A stretch of 64,000 bases of DNA from SCUB01 sp041918675 (GCA_041918675.1 JAYRVF010000014.1:62001-126000); one strand, 5' to 3'. Shown: positions 1-8,919, numbered from the stretch's first letter. Program-made: numbers and translations. Notes: generated by a model not told the origin, from the letters alone.

Positions 1-193
1 TGGCTATCGGCGGACAAAATGAAAGACCGTGGCGCGGGGAGCCCCTGCGGCGCGGCGTCGCGGCGCGTGGAGCATTTGCAATGCGCCGCGCGAGCGTCGC
101 GACGACGTGGAAATGGACCGGATTTGGAGAATTGAGCAAATCCCCGCCGCGAAAGTGGTTTCCGCTTCTTTGCGGGAATTGCCCGCGCCTTTC

Positions 194-2734
194 TCAATTC
201 GGCTTGGCGAGCGTTTCCTTCACCGTCGCGACGAGCTGGCTGAGCGTGAAAGGCTTGGGCAGGAAGGCGAATTGCTGGCCCTCCGGCAAGCTGCGGGCGA
301 AGGCGTCCTCGGCATAGCCGGATACGAAAATAATCCTAAGATGCGGATTGCGCGACCGCATCTCCCGCAGCATGGTCGGGCCGTCCATTTCGGGCATGAC
401 CACGTCGGAGACAACGAGGTCGACCTCACCGTCGCGCGCTTCAAGGGCGGTCAGCGCGTCGACGCCGTTGGCGGCTTCGAGCACCGTATAGCCGCGCGAC
501 TTCAGCCCGCGCGCGTTGAGCGAACGCAGCCCGTCCTCATCCTCGACCAGAAGAATGGTGCCGACGCCGGTGAGATCGGCCGGGCGCGCGGGCGCGGCGG
601 CGGGCGCCTCCTCCGTCGAGGCGTCGCTCGCGCCAGCTTCGGGCACGTGGCGCGGCAGGAAGATGGAGAAAGTCGTGCCCTTCCCCACTTCCGAATCGAT
701 ATAGACGAAGCCGCCGGTCTGCTTGACGATGCCATAGACGGTCGAAAGGCCGAGCCCGGTGCCCTTGCCGACCTCCTTGGTCGAGAAGAACGGCTCGAAC
801 ACTTTGTCGATGATGTCGGGCGGAATGCCGGTGCCGGTGTCGCCGACCTCGACCAGCACATAATCGGCCGCCGGCATTCCCTTGCGGTTTGCCGCCGCCT
901 TGTCGCCCGCCGGCATGTTGAGCGTGCGCACCGTCAACCGGCCGCCCTCCTGCATGGCGTCGCGCGCGTTGACCGCGAGATTGACGATCACCTGCTCGAA
1001 TTGCGACTGGTCGACCTTGACCGGCCACAGGTCGCGGCCGTGGACGACATCGAGCTTGACCTTCTCCCCGATCAGCCGCTGCAGCAGCAACGTCAGGTCC
1101 GACAGGGTGTCGCCGAGATCGAGCACCTGCGGGCGCAGCGTCTGTCGTCGCGAGAACGCCAGCAGATGACGCACCAGGCTCGCCGCGCGATTGGTGTTCT
1201 GCCTGATCTGCATGATGTCCTGGAACGACGTGTCGGTCGGCTTATGCGCGGCGAGCAGGAAGTCCGTCGCCATCATGATGGCGGAAAGCACGTTGTTGAA
1301 ATCATGGGCGATGCCGCCGGCGAGCTGGCCGACGGCCTGCATCTTCTGCGACTGGGTGAACTGATGCTCGAGCGTTCGCTTCTCGGTGGTCTCGAGGAGA
1401 TAGACGATCGCGGCCTCGGTGTCGCGGTCCTGCTCGACGGGCGCGACGACGAACTGACCCCAGCGCTCGGCCGGGCCCGCGAGCGCGGCCTCCATCGGCG
1501 TGATGTCGGCCTGTCCGTCGGCGGCGCGGCGCAGCACCGCCTCGAATTCGCGCCGGTCCTGCGCGCCGACGGCGGCAAGGATCGAGCGTTGCGGATCGGC
1601 GGCGATGCCGAGGCTTTGCATCAATTTGGCGAAGCGCGCGTTGTCGCGCACGACGCGGCCGTCCTTGTCGACCGTGGCGATCGCCATCGGCGCGTTGTTG
1701 AAGAAACGGGTGAAACGCACCTCGGCGGCGCGCTGCGGATCGGCGCCGGCGTCGCGCGCGCGATTGAGCACCACCGTCCGCGATGGGCCGGCGAGGCCAT
1801 CGGCGCCGTACGCGACCTTGTGATAGAGCCGCGCCGGAATGGTCTTGCCGGTGCGCATCTTCAGATCGACGTCGAGCACCTCGGTGCGGACCTCGCCCGG
1901 CAGCGGCGCGTGCGCCGCGAGCAACGCCGCCCCGTCGCCGGAGACGATGTCGGAGAGCTTCAGGTCGCCCGTGCCGATCTGCGCGATGTCGTGATCGAGC
2001 CAGTTGGCGAGCGTGACGTTGAGATAGGCGATGGTTCCGTCGGCGTTGGCCGAGAAGAATCCGGCCGGCGCGTGATCGAGATAGTCGATCGCCAGCCGCA
2101 ATTCCTGAAAGACGTTTTCCTGGCGCACGCGGTCGCGGGTGATGTCGGAGATGATCCAGACCGCGAGCTTGGCGTCGGCGCGCGAGGTTCCGAGCGGACG
2201 CACGCGCATGCGCAGCCAGCGCGCCTCGCCATTGTCGGCGACGCGCACCTCCTCGACCAGGCGCTTGCCCTCGCGCGCGGCCTTGAGCAGGCGAAAGACG
2301 GATTCGGAAACGTCGGGATCGCCGATGAAGGCGCGTTCGGCGGGACGCACGTCGTGCGGTCCGGTCGCGCCGGTCATCGCCAGATAGGCGGCGTTGGCGT
2401 AGACGACGTGGCCGTGGGCGTCGGTGACGACGGTGCCGTCCGGGGCGTTGTCGGCGAGCGGCCGGGTGATCGGATCATCCCCGGCGCGGTCGGCGACGCG
2501 CAACATGCCCGCGGCCAGCGCCAACAGCGCGAACAGGCCGACCATCGACAGAAGCACCAGAAGCGCCATGATATAAGGCTGCGCCTGCGTCCGGCCGAGC
2601 AGCATCAGCACGGCGGCGACGCCGACCACCGCGAGCGCCATCACCACCACCAGCGTGATGCTTCCGCCGCGCCGCGTCGCCGAACCGCGATCCACCGCCG
2701 GGTGTCCTGGCCATTCGTTGGAATCGGTCGTCAT
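194..2734 (-). CDS. cckA: Hybrid sensor histidine kinase CckA
   Basis: This 846-residue inner-membrane kinase/phosphatase feeds phosphate toward the cell-cycle regulator CtrA in alphaproteobacteria. Two hydrophobic segments near residues 25-47 and 53-78 form the anchor. PAS-like sensor regions follow, then a HisKA helix with phospho-acceptor His477 in GGIAHDFNN. The ATPase domain shows NLAVNARDAM, GDTGTGIP and GKGTGLGLS boxes. A C-terminal receiver domain carries the acceptor Asp777 in SDVVMPEMDG. Domain order and length match CckA, and the GGIAHDFNN motif is typical of it. It lies downstream of flhB on the same strand across a gap of about 290 bp with no convincing gene. The known partner ChpT and CtrA itself are not in this window. 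Confidence 0.93.
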   Translation of the reverse strand: MTTDSNEWPGHPAVDRGSATRRGGSITLVVVMALAVVGVAAVLMLLGRTQAQPYIMALLVLLSMVGLFALLALAAGMLRVADRAGDDPITRPLADNAPDGTVVTDAHGHVVYANAAYLAMTGATGPHDVRPAERAFIGDPDVSESVFRLLKAAREGKRLVEEVRVADNGEARWLRMRVRPLGTSRADAKLAVWIISDITRDRVRQENVFQELRLAIDYLDHAPAGFFSANADGTIAYLNVTLANWLDHDIAQIGTGDLKLSDIVSGDGAALLAAHAPLPGEVRTEVLDVDLKMRTGKTIPARLYHKVAYGADGLAGPSRTVVLNRARDAGADPQRAAEVRFTRFFNNAPMAIATVDKDGRVVRDNARFAKLMQSLGIAADPQRSILAAVGAQDRREFEAVLRRAADGQADITPMEAALAGPAERWGQFVVAPVEQDRDTEAAIVYLLETTEKRTLEHQFTQSQKMQAVGQLAGGIAHDFNNVLSAIMMATDFLLAAHKPTDTSFQDIMQIRQNTNRAASLVRHLLAFSRRQTLRPQVLDLGDTLSDLTLLLQRLIGEKVKLDVVHGRDLWPVKVDQSQFEQVIVNLAVNARDAMQEGGRLTVRTLNMPAGDKAAANRKGMPAADYVLVEVGDTGTGIPPDIIDKVFEPFFSTKEVGKGTGLGLSTVYGIVKQTGGFVYIDSEVGKGTTFSIFLPRHVPEAGASDASTEEAPAAAPARPADLTGVGTILLVEDEDGLRSLNARGLKSRGYTVLEAANGVDALTALEARDGEVDLVVSDVVMPEMDGPTMLREMRSRNPHLRIIFVSGYAEDAFARSLPEGQQFAFLPKPFTLSQLVATVKETLAKPN

Positions 2735-3027
2735 CTGCTCAGGAACTCCCGTGGGAGCCGGCGCCCGCGGCCCTGGGACCGGCCCCCGTCGCCGAATGCC
2801 GCGCCTCTCTCACTGCCTGAATCGGCCCCGGCGGCGCAAGGCCTTCCCGCCCCTCGCGCCGGACCAAGGCGATCGCTGCCGTCGATCGCGCGGCGCCTCC
2901 CCGGCATGCGACGCGGGACCGGATCACGCCGCATCCCACTCAAATCGCGCCAAGCCCGACGCGAATAGCGCGCGCAAATCGGTCAATTTGACGGTTTCGC
3001 GGCCGATCGATCCGCCATGACCGAACG

Positions 3028-4110
3028 TCAGGCATGGCCCGACCGCCCCATTCCGCGCTTGAGCCGCATCACATAGCCGATGATTTCGGCGACAGCCTTG
3101 TAATGCTCGACCGGAATTTCCTCGTCGATCTTGACGGTGGCGTGGAGGCCACGCGCCAGCGGCGGATTTTCGATCACCGGCACGCGGTTGTCCTCGGCCA
3201 CGGAACGGATTTTCAGCGCGATGGCGTCGACGCCCTTGGCGACGCAGATCGGCGCGGGCATGCCGGGCTCGTAGCGCAGGGCGACGGCGAAGTGCGTCGG
3301 GTTGGTGATGACGACCGAGGCCGTCGGCACCGCCGCCATCATGCGCTTGCGCATGCGCGCCTGGCGGATCTGGCGCATCCTGCCCTTCACATGGGGATCG
3401 CCCTCGGTTTGCTTGAACTCCTCCTTCATCTCGCGCAGCGACATCTTCTGCCGCTCGAACCATTGCCGGTACTGAAAGAAGTAGTCGCCGACCGCGACCG
3501 CCGCGAGAATGGCGACCACCGTTCCCATCAGGTCGAGCGAGAGTTCGCGCGTCATCGCCAGAATGGCGCTCGGATCGATCCGCACCAGCGCATCGAGCCG
3601 TCCGCGCTGCGGCCAGAGGATCGCCACCATCACCGCGCCGAGCAGCGCGATCTTGATCAGTCCCTTGATGAAATTGGCGACCGCCTGCTTCGAGAACAGG
3701 CGCTTGAAGCCGCTCGCGGGCGAAATCTTGCTGAGCTTGGGCTTGAGCGCCTCGATCGACCAGACCAGGCGGTGCTGCACCATGTTGCCGGCGATCGCCG
3801 CCACCGTCAGGATCAGAACCGGGATGCCGAGCGCGGCGATCAGCGCGTATTCGATTCCGCCGAGCAGCGCGGCAAGCCCCGGCCCGTCGGCGCGAACGAG
3901 GTGGACATTGGCGATCAGCGCGCCGAGCGAGTCGCGCAGGCGGCCGCCGATATCGCCGGAAAAGGTCGACATCACCAGCGTCGCCGCCGCGATCACGAAC
4001 CAGGTGTTGACCTCCTGGCTCTTGACGACGTCGCCGCGTTCGTTGGCTTCATCGAGACGTTTTTGTGTCGGGTCTTCTGATTTCTCGGTGTCGTCGAGTT
4101 CTTCGGACAT
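3028..4110 (-). CDS. flhB: Flagellar export apparatus switch protein FlhB
   Basis: FlhB is the membrane component of the flagellar type III export gate that switches substrate class from rod/hook to filament. The 360-residue product has the family length, a charged N-terminus (SEELDDTEKSEDPTQKRLDEA), four hydrophobic segments and a cytoplasmic domain. That domain carries the self-cleavage motif NPTH at residues 270-273, within VVITNPTHFAVAL, so autocleavage should be intact. It is the last gene of the leftward unit flgB-flgC-fliE-fliQ-fliR-flhB and starts 12 bp after the fliR stop. Confidence 0.97.
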   Translation of the reverse strand: MSEELDDTEKSEDPTQKRLDEANERGDVVKSQEVNTWFVIAAATLVMSTFSGDIGGRLRDSLGALIANVHLVRADGPGLAALLGGIEYALIAALGIPVLILTVAAIAGNMVQHRLVWSIEALKPKLSKISPASGFKRLFSKQAVANFIKGLIKIALLGAVMVAILWPQRGRLDALVRIDPSAILAMTRELSLDLMGTVVAILAAVAVGDYFFQYRQWFERQKMSLREMKEEFKQTEGDPHVKGRMRQIRQARMRKRMMAAVPTASVVITNPTHFAVALRYEPGMPAPICVAKGVDAIALKIRSVAEDNRVPVIENPPLARGLHATVKIDEEIPVEHYKAVAEIIGYVMRLKRGMGRSGHA

Positions 4111-4122
4111 TCCGCTTCCCCA

Positions 4123-4893
4123 TCAGACCCGTGGCGCCAGATCGCGCATGACGCCGCCGAAATAGTCGAGGAATGTTCCCATCATCGTCGCGATGACGAC
4201 GAGCAGAATGAAGAAGCCGGCCAGGATCGACAACGGCATGCCGACGAAGAAGACCTGCATCTGCGGCATCAGCCGCGCCAAGATGCCAAGACCGAGATTG
4301 AACACCAGCCCGAACACCAGGAACGGCGCGGAAAGCTGGATGCCGATCTTGAACGCGGTTGCGAAGGCGCGCGTCGCCAGCGCCGCGACGTCGCCGCTGG
4401 CCATGATCTCGCCGGGGCGGAACAGCGCGTAGCTCTCGTTGAGCGCGGCAAGCACGAGGTGATGCATGTCGGTCGCGAAGATCAGCGTCAGGCCGAGCAG
4501 CGTGAGGAAGTTGCCAATCAGAATTCCTTGCTGGCCCTGCGTCGGATCGACGGCGGTGACGAAGCCGAGGCCGAGCTGCTGGGCGACCACCGACCCGGCC
4601 ACGTGAAGCGCCGCGATGGTGATCCGCGCGGTCGCGCCGAGCACGATGCCGATGGCGATCTCCTGGACCATCAGCGTCGCGACCGGCGCGAGTGAACTCA
4701 AATCGACCTGAAAGCCGCCGCGGTGCAGCGGCGTCAGGATCAGCGTCAGCGCCAGCGCGAAGGCCAGCCGCACGCGCACCGCGATATTGGCCTCGCCCAG
4801 CGCCGGCATCAGCATCACCATCGCGCCGATGCGCGCGAACACGAGCATGAAGGAGACGGCGAGCGCGGGAAGAAGCGAAATGTCGATGCGCAT
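4123..4893 (-). CDS. fliR: Flagellar biosynthetic protein FliR
   Basis: FliR is part of the FliP-FliQ-FliR export-gate core of the flagellar secretion system. The 256-residue protein is almost entirely hydrophobic, with about six membrane segments. The stretch QGILIGNFLTLLGLTLIFA and the C-terminal VVIATMMGTFLDYFGG are typical of the family. It lies between fliQ and flhB on the same strand. The 213 bp gap from fliQ is unusually long for this otherwise compact unit and contains an inverted repeat. Confidence 0.95.
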   Translation of the reverse strand: MRIDISLLPALAVSFMLVFARIGAMVMLMPALGEANIAVRVRLAFALALTLILTPLHRGGFQVDLSSLAPVATLMVQEIAIGIVLGATARITIAALHVAGSVVAQQLGLGFVTAVDPTQGQQGILIGNFLTLLGLTLIFATDMHHLVLAALNESYALFRPGEIMASGDVAALATRAFATAFKIGIQLSAPFLVFGLVFNLGLGILARLMPQMQVFFVGMPLSILAGFFILLVVIATMMGTFLDYFGGVMRDLAPRV

Positions 4894-5056
4894 GCGTTGG
4901 TACCAGTGACCGCCGTTCCGATTCGCCGCGTCGCCCGGCGCCTCACCACGCCCCTCGCGCCGGTGCCCTCGCTCCGGTGCCCTCGCGGGCCGTGGCTGGA
5001 TCGCGACGATCTCGGATCGAATCGATCCAAGATCATTGTGATCGATTCCACCGGGT

Positions 5057-5109
5057 TAGAGCATGATGTCGTCCGAAAGCCGTTTCGCGCTTTACGGCAT
5101 CTTGCTCTA
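5057..5109. repeat. Intergenic inverted repeat overlapping the fliQ stop codon
   Basis: The outer arms TAGAGCATGATG and CATCTTGCTCTA are complementary except for one base, with a smaller CCGAAAGCCG / CGCTTTACGG pairing inside. The element resembles the short palindromic intergenic repeats common in Rhizobiales genomes. Its left-going end supplies the TAG stop of fliQ (5107-5109). It may act as an mRNA hairpin between fliQ and fliR. Confidence 0.7.
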
Positions 5110-5370
5110 GCCGCCCGAGATTCTCGCGGTCAGGCGCAGCATGTGGCTAAAAAGCGCGTCCGCCATGAACGGCAGCGCCAGCAGCATCGCCAGGAATATC
5201 GAGAGAATCTTCGGCACGAACACCAGCGTCGTTTCCTGAATCTGCGTCAGCGCCTGCACCAGGGAAATCGCCACGCCGACCACCAGGCCGACGAGCATCA
5301 AGGGACTCGACACCAGGATCAACGTCCAGATCGCGTCGCGCGCGATATCGAGCACCTCGCCACCGGTCAT
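5107..5370 (-). CDS. fliQ: Flagellar biosynthetic protein FliQ
   Basis: This is an 87-residue export-gate subunit with two membrane-spanning helices, the usual FliQ architecture. The stretch LVGVAISLVQALTQIQETTL is a strong family signature. It stands between fliE and fliR, and its ATG is 30 bp after the fliE stop. The stop codon is contributed by a palindromic repeat, so the C-terminus (RLTARISGG) may have been set by that insertion. The length is still normal for FliQ. Confidence 0.96.
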   Translation of the reverse strand: MTGGEVLDIARDAIWTLILVSSPLMLVGLVVGVAISLVQALTQIQETTLVFVPKILSIFLAMLLALPFMADALFSHMLRLTARISGG

Positions 5371-5400
5371 CCCGTCCGCTCCCGAATTCCGCCGCCGCGC

Positions 5401-5721
5401 TCAGATCGGCATCCGCATGATTTCTTCATAGGCCTGGATGACGCGGTCGCGCACCGACACCAGGGTTTCGACCGCGACCTCGGTCTCGGCGACCGCGGTG
5501 ACGACGTCGACCACATTGGCCTTGCCGGAGGCGAGCGCCATGCCCTGCGCGTCGGCCTTGCGTCCGGCGTCCATCGTGGCGCCGAGCGCGTCCTTGAGCA
5601 GCGAGCCGAAGGAGGTCGCGCCCGTTTCGCCGCCCTGCGCGGCGGGCCGCGCGCCGCCCGCCTGGTCGGCCAGCCGCGCGAGCTTGGCATAGGCGTCGGA
5701 TGCGATCGAGGGAGTGGCCAT
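5401..5721 (-). CDS. fliE: Flagellar hook-basal body protein FliE
   Basis: FliE links the MS ring to the proximal rod and is an early export substrate. The 106-residue product has the family length. Its C-terminal half, VVTAVAETEVAVETLVSVRD followed by RVIQAYEEIMRMPI, is diagnostic. It lies between flgC (16 bp upstream) and fliQ in the leftward rod/export unit. No signal peptide is expected, because export is through the flagellar apparatus. Confidence 0.96.
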   Translation of the reverse strand: MATPSIASDAYAKLARLADQAGGARPAAQGGETGATSFGSLLKDALGATMDAGRKADAQGMALASGKANVVDVVTAVAETEVAVETLVSVRDRVIQAYEEIMRMPI

Positions 5722-5737
5722 GGTTCAAGCTCCCGGT

Positions 5738-6148
5738 TCAAGCCTTGAGAATGTCGAGCGTGCGCTGGATCATGCGGCGGGTGGCGCCGATCACATTGAG
5801 GTTGGCCTCGTAGGATCGCTGCGCCTCGCGCATGTCGGTCATTTCCACCAGCGTGTTGACGTTCGGATATTTGACATTGCCGTTGGCGTCGGCGGCCGGA
5901 TGCCCCGGCTCATACCTGACGCGGAAATTCGAATTGTCGGGCTGGACGCGGCCGAGCGAGATGACGCGGGCCTCCAGCGAGCGGTCGAGTTCGGAGCTGA
6001 AGGTCGGCACCTTGCGCCGATAGGGATCGCCGCCGGCGGTCTTCGCCGTCGAATCCGCGTTGGCGATATTCTCGGAGATCACCCGCATGCGGCCGGCCTG
6101 GGCGCGCAGGCCCGACGCCGCGATGCTCATCGACTTGAGAAAATCCAT
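5738..6148 (-). CDS. flgC: Flagellar proximal rod protein FlgC
   Basis: FlgC is a proximal rod subunit of the basal body. The 136-residue product begins with the amphipathic rod N-terminus (SMSIAASGLRAQAGRMRVI) and the rod/hook motif ENIANADST. It ends with the conserved helix MTDMREAQRSYEANLNVIG. Length and order (flgB, flgC, fliE) are canonical. The gap from flgB is 42 bp. Confidence 0.97.
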   Translation of the reverse strand: MDFLKSMSIAASGLRAQAGRMRVISENIANADSTAKTAGGDPYRRKVPTFSSELDRSLEARVISLGRVQPDNSNFRVRYEPGHPAADANGNVKYPNVNTLVEMTDMREAQRSYEANLNVIGATRRMIQRTLDILKA

Positions 6149-6190
6149 CGTCCGGGCTCCCTTCCGTGGCGATCGCGCGGGCCCGCCGCG

Positions 6191-6604
6191 CTAGCGCTTG
6201 CCGATCGCGGTCTTGAGCAGGCCGAGGCTGCGGCTGTAGAGCGTCGTCGCGGCCTGGTAGTCCATCTGGTTGGCGGCGACCTTCATCATCTCCTCCTCCA
6301 GGTTGACCGCGTTTCCCGTGGGGCGCACCTCGTAGCCGGCCTTGCGGCTGGCGCCGAAATTGGTGGCGCCGGCCGAAACGGAAAGATGGCCGGGGTCGGT
6401 GCGGGCGAGCGTCACGCGCGGCGCGGCGCCCGGATTGGACATGGCCGTCGCCGCCGGCTGAAACCGCGGCGGCTCGAGATCGCGCGGCCGGAAACTCGGC
6501 GTGTCGGCGTTGGCGACATTTTCGGAGAGGACGCGCTGGCGCTCCTGGTGCCACTGCATGCGCGTGCGCAGCGCGGACAGGAGCGAGATATCCGTGATCG
6601 CCAT
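6191..6604 (-). CDS. flgB: Flagellar proximal rod protein FlgB
   Basis: FlgB is the first proximal rod subunit. The 137-residue product carries the rod motif LSENVANADTPSF and the C-terminal MDYQAATTLYSRSLGLLK helix. I chose the ATG at 6604 because a GGAGG ribosome-binding site precedes it at good spacing. The frame could extend to 6664, but that extension (TRRRPAGRYAG) is not rod-like. It is the first gene of the leftward flgBC-fliEQR-flhB unit. The upstream DNA holds a CtrA-type box and an ftr-like palindrome. Confidence 0.95.
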   Translation of the reverse strand: MAITDISLLSALRTRMQWHQERQRVLSENVANADTPSFRPRDLEPPRFQPAATAMSNPGAAPRVTLARTDPGHLSVSAGATNFGASRKAGYEVRPTGNAVNLEEEMMKVAANQMDYQAATTLYSRSLGLLKTAIGKR

Positions 6605-6666
6605 GGACGCCCTCCAAGATACCACGCGCCCGGCGTACCGGCCGGCTGGCCGACGGCGCGTCACAC

Positions 6667-6679
6667 GGCAAAACTTGCC
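6667..6679. promoter_or_regulatory. ftr-like palindrome near flgB
   Basis: The sequence GGCAAAACTTGCC is a near-perfect 13 bp palindrome. Close relatives occur upstream of flgF, flgI and flgE. It resembles Caulobacter FlbD binding (ftr) sites. It lies 63 bp upstream of the flgB start and 10 bp from a CtrA-type box, a layout compatible with repression of an early promoter. Confidence 0.55.
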
Positions 6680-6689
6680 CTGCGTATGG

Positions 6690-6704
6690 TTAACAACCGG
6701 TTAA
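6690..6704. promoter_or_regulatory. CtrA-type box upstream of flgB
   Basis: This is an exact TTAA-N7-TTAA match (TTAACAACCGGTTAA). The left half extends to ATGGTTAA, the reverse complement of the extended TTAACCAT half-site. It lies 86 bp upstream of the flgB start. Confidence 0.7.
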
Positions 6705-6796
6705 GACGCGGGGCGGCGCAATTTCGCCATCAATTCCGCATTAACCAACCAAATCGTTGATATGAAATCGGAAGCATTCGATTTGGCGATCGTTTG

Positions 6797-6811
6797 TTAA
6801 GGCATTATTAA
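6797..6811. promoter_or_regulatory. Second CtrA-type box in the flgB / fliO region
   Basis: This is an exact TTAA-N7-TTAA match (TTAAGGCATTATTAA) inside the AT-rich centre of the divergent region. It could serve either direction. Confidence 0.6.
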
Positions 6812-6821
6812 TATCTGTCGC

Positions 6822-6834
6822 GGCAAATACTGCC
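6822..6834. promoter_or_regulatory. Second ftr-like palindrome
   Basis: The sequence GGCAAATACTGCC is an imperfect form of the GGCAA-N3-TTGCC palindrome. It lies 10 bp from the second CtrA-type box, the same pairing as at 6667-6704. Confidence 0.4.
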
Positions 6835-7129
6835 GTGCTCGCTTAACCAATTCCGCTCGACAGGACCGGCCGATTCAGTTGAGCATCGCCTCACGCGCCC
6901 CACGAATTGGCGAGGGAACGAGGGGCGGGATTGGGGCAAGCGGGGAAGAAACGGGTATGATTGGTTCGGCCTCGGAACGCCTCCGCGATGGCTGCGCGGA
7001 GAGAACAACGTCCGAGGGCACAACGCCTGATGGCATCGTCGGCGGCGAGGGCCGAAAGCGATGAGCGCGGAGGGCGGTGTCCGAAGACGATAGCCGGTTC
7101 GACCGGGACCAGCCGACGGGGACGTTGAG

Positions 7130-8167
7130 ATGTTTTCGAATACATTCGTGAACGTGATCTTCGCGATCGTGATCGTGCTCGGTCTGATCGCGGCGGCGGC
7201 CTGGGCGGTGCGACGCTTCGCGTCCGACCGTCTCGGCGGTCATGGGCATCGCGGCCGCATGCCCCGCCTCGCCGTCATCGACGCCGCGCCGGTCGACAAT
7301 CGGCGCAAGCTCGTGCTGATCCGGCGCGACAATATCGAGCATCTGATCATGATCGGCGGGCCGAGCGACATCGTCATCGAGCCCAACATCGTTCGCGTTC
7401 AACCGATGCCGCGCGAGCAGGCCCCGCGCCCGCCGGCCGGCTTCGAGACCGGGCATGGCGCGGGCCACGCGCCGCCGGAACAGCCGACCTGGCACGACCT
7501 CGACGCGGTCGCCGCCCAGATGCATGACGAGCCCGGGCTCGTGCCCGAGCCGCCGCCGCGCCACGCGCGCCCGGCCGACGAAGGCGCGCGTCGCGGCCCC
7601 CCGCTCCCTCCTCATGGCGGACCGCCGCCGCACGCCGAGCGCCGCCCGCCGCCACGCCGGCCGGAGCCGATGACCGAATTCGCGCCCGAACCGGTGCGCG
7701 AGCCGATCCGCGAACCCGCCCGCGAGACGATGCGCGAACCCGCCCGCGAGACGATGCGCGAACCCGCGCGCGAACCACGGCCCGAACCGCGTCCCGGCGC
7801 GATCGGCCGGATGTTCCGTTCCGCCGCGCCCGCGTCGACCCCGGCCGAAAGCCCGCCGAAGCCCGCGCCCCGCGCCGCGCCGCGCGAGCAGGCCGCGCCC
7901 TCGCCCGATCAGAACCTCGCCGAAATGGCGCATCGGCTGGAAGCCGCGCTGCGCCGCTCCAGCGCGGAACTCGGCGCGGACAAGGCCGAATCCCGAGGCG
8001 CCGCCGCCGCGCAGGCCGATCGCGCCCCGCCCGTCGCCCCCGAGCAGACCGCTCCGCGCCCGGCGCCCGCCCGCCCGGCCCCGCCGGCCAGCGCGCCGAA
8101 ATCCGAGTTCGAGTCACTTGAAGAAGAGATGGCAAGCCTGCTGGGACGATCAAAGAACCCGACGTGA
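7130..8167 (+). CDS. fliO: Flagellar export protein FliO with long Pro/Arg/Glu-rich tail
   Basis: FliO helps assemble the FliP ring of the export gate. The N-terminal part has one membrane segment (about residues 7-28) and the FliO-type domain with RRDNIEHLIMIGGPSDIVIE around residue 65-85. FliP overlaps its stop codon, which supports the assignment. The remaining 240 or so residues are a disordered-looking tail rich in Pro, Arg and Glu, with REPARETM repeats encoded by an exact 24 bp tandem repeat. Ordinary FliO proteins are about 100-150 residues, so the tail is an extension of unknown role. Confidence 0.85.
   Translation: MFSNTFVNVIFAIVIVLGLIAAAAWAVRRFASDRLGGHGHRGRMPRLAVIDAAPVDNRRKLVLIRRDNIEHLIMIGGPSDIVIEPNIVRVQPMPREQAPRPPAGFETGHGAGHAPPEQPTWHDLDAVAAQMHDEPGLVPEPPPRHARPADEGARRGPPLPPHGGPPPHAERRPPPRRPEPMTEFAPEPVREPIREPARETMREPARETMREPAREPRPEPRPGAIGRMFRSAAPASTPAESPPKPAPRAAPREQAAPSPDQNLAEMAHRLEAALRRSSAELGADKAESRGAAAAQADRAPPVAPEQTAPRPAPARPAPPASAPKSEFESLEEEMASLLGRSKNPT
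7709..7756 (+). repeat. 24 bp exact tandem repeat in the fliO tail
   Basis: Two identical 24 bp units (7709-7732 and 7733-7756) are followed by a partial third. Each unit encodes REPARETM and keeps the frame. Confidence 0.85.
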
Positions 8168-8919
8168 CACCGACCGCTCATCGGCGCATTCAAACGACCC
8201 TGGCCGCCCTCGCCTTCTCGGCGGTCCTCGTCGCGCCGGCGCTGGCGCAGGACATCAGCATCAACCTCGGCGGAGCCGGCGGCGGCGGCGTCACCGAACG
8301 CGCGATCCAGCTCATCGCGCTTCTAACCGTCCTGTCGCTCGCCCCCTCGATCCTCGTGATGATGACGTCGTTCACGCGCATCGTCGTGGTGCTGTCGCTG
8401 CTGCGCACCGCGCTCGGCACGGCGACGGCGCCGCCCAACGCCGTGATCATCGCGCTGGCGCTGTTCCTGACCGCATTCGTCATGGGCCCGGCGCTGCAAC
8501 GCTCCTATGACGACGGCGTGCGGCCGCTGATCGCCAATCAGATCAGCGTCGAGCAGGCGCTGGAACGGGGCGCGGCGCCGCTGCGCGCCTTCATGCAGAA
8601 GAACGTGCGCGAAAAGGATCTCAAGCTGTTCATGGACATGTCGGGCGAGGCACCGCCGGCGACGCCCGAACAGATGTCGCTGCGCATCCTCGTTCCCGCC
8701 TTCATGATTTCCGAGCTCAAGCGCGCCTTCGAGATCGGCTTCCTGTTGTTCCTGCCGTTCCTGATCATCGACCTGGTCGTCGCTTCGTTGCTGATGTCGA
8801 TGGGCATGATGATGCTGCCGCCGGTGGTGGTGTCGCTGCCGTTCAAACTGATTTTTTTCGTGCTGGTGGACGGCTGGACGCTGGTGGCGGGCAGCCTGGT
8901 GCAGAGCTACGGCGGCTGA
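8164..8919 (+). CDS. fliP: Flagellar biosynthetic protein FliP
   Basis: FliP forms the central pore of the flagellar export gate. The 251-residue product has a cleavable signal peptide (AFSAVLVAPALAQ). The core sequence LAPSILVMMTSFTRIVVVLS and the C-terminal SMGMMMLPPVVVSLPFKL are hallmark FliP stretches. The start is a GTG at 8164 that overlaps the fliO stop (GTGA), which implies translational coupling. It ends 71 bp before the convergent 1326-residue gene. Confidence 0.97.
   Translation: MTPTAHRRIQTTLAALAFSAVLVAPALAQDISINLGGAGGGGVTERAIQLIALLTVLSLAPSILVMMTSFTRIVVVLSLLRTALGTATAPPNAVIIALALFLTAFVMGPALQRSYDDGVRPLIANQISVEQALERGAAPLRAFMQKNVREKDLKLFMDMSGEAPPATPEQMSLRILVPAFMISELKRAFEIGFLLFLPFLIIDLVVASLLMSMGMMMLPPVVVSLPFKLIFFVLVDGWTLVAGSLVQSYGG

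Larger units (their letters stand above)
6605..7129. promoter_or_regulatory. Divergent flgB / fliO control region
   Basis: This 525 bp region separates two oppositely directed flagellar units and shows no credible gene. Its left half is notably AT-rich. It contains two exact TTAA-N7-TTAA sequences and two GGCAA-centred palindromes, listed separately. I found no TGGCAC-type sigma-54 promoter here. That fits a class II, CtrA-driven early flagellar promoter rather than a late one. Confidence 0.7.

Noticed and set aside
29..2968. A rightward open frame of about 979 codons opposite cckA
   Set aside because: The sense strand encodes a clear CckA with all kinase motifs; the antisense product has no recognisable pattern.
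2735..3027. Small leftward frames between flhB and cckA
   Set aside because: Their products are Arg/Gly-rich with no motif or ribosome-binding site. I see nothing supportable in this gap.
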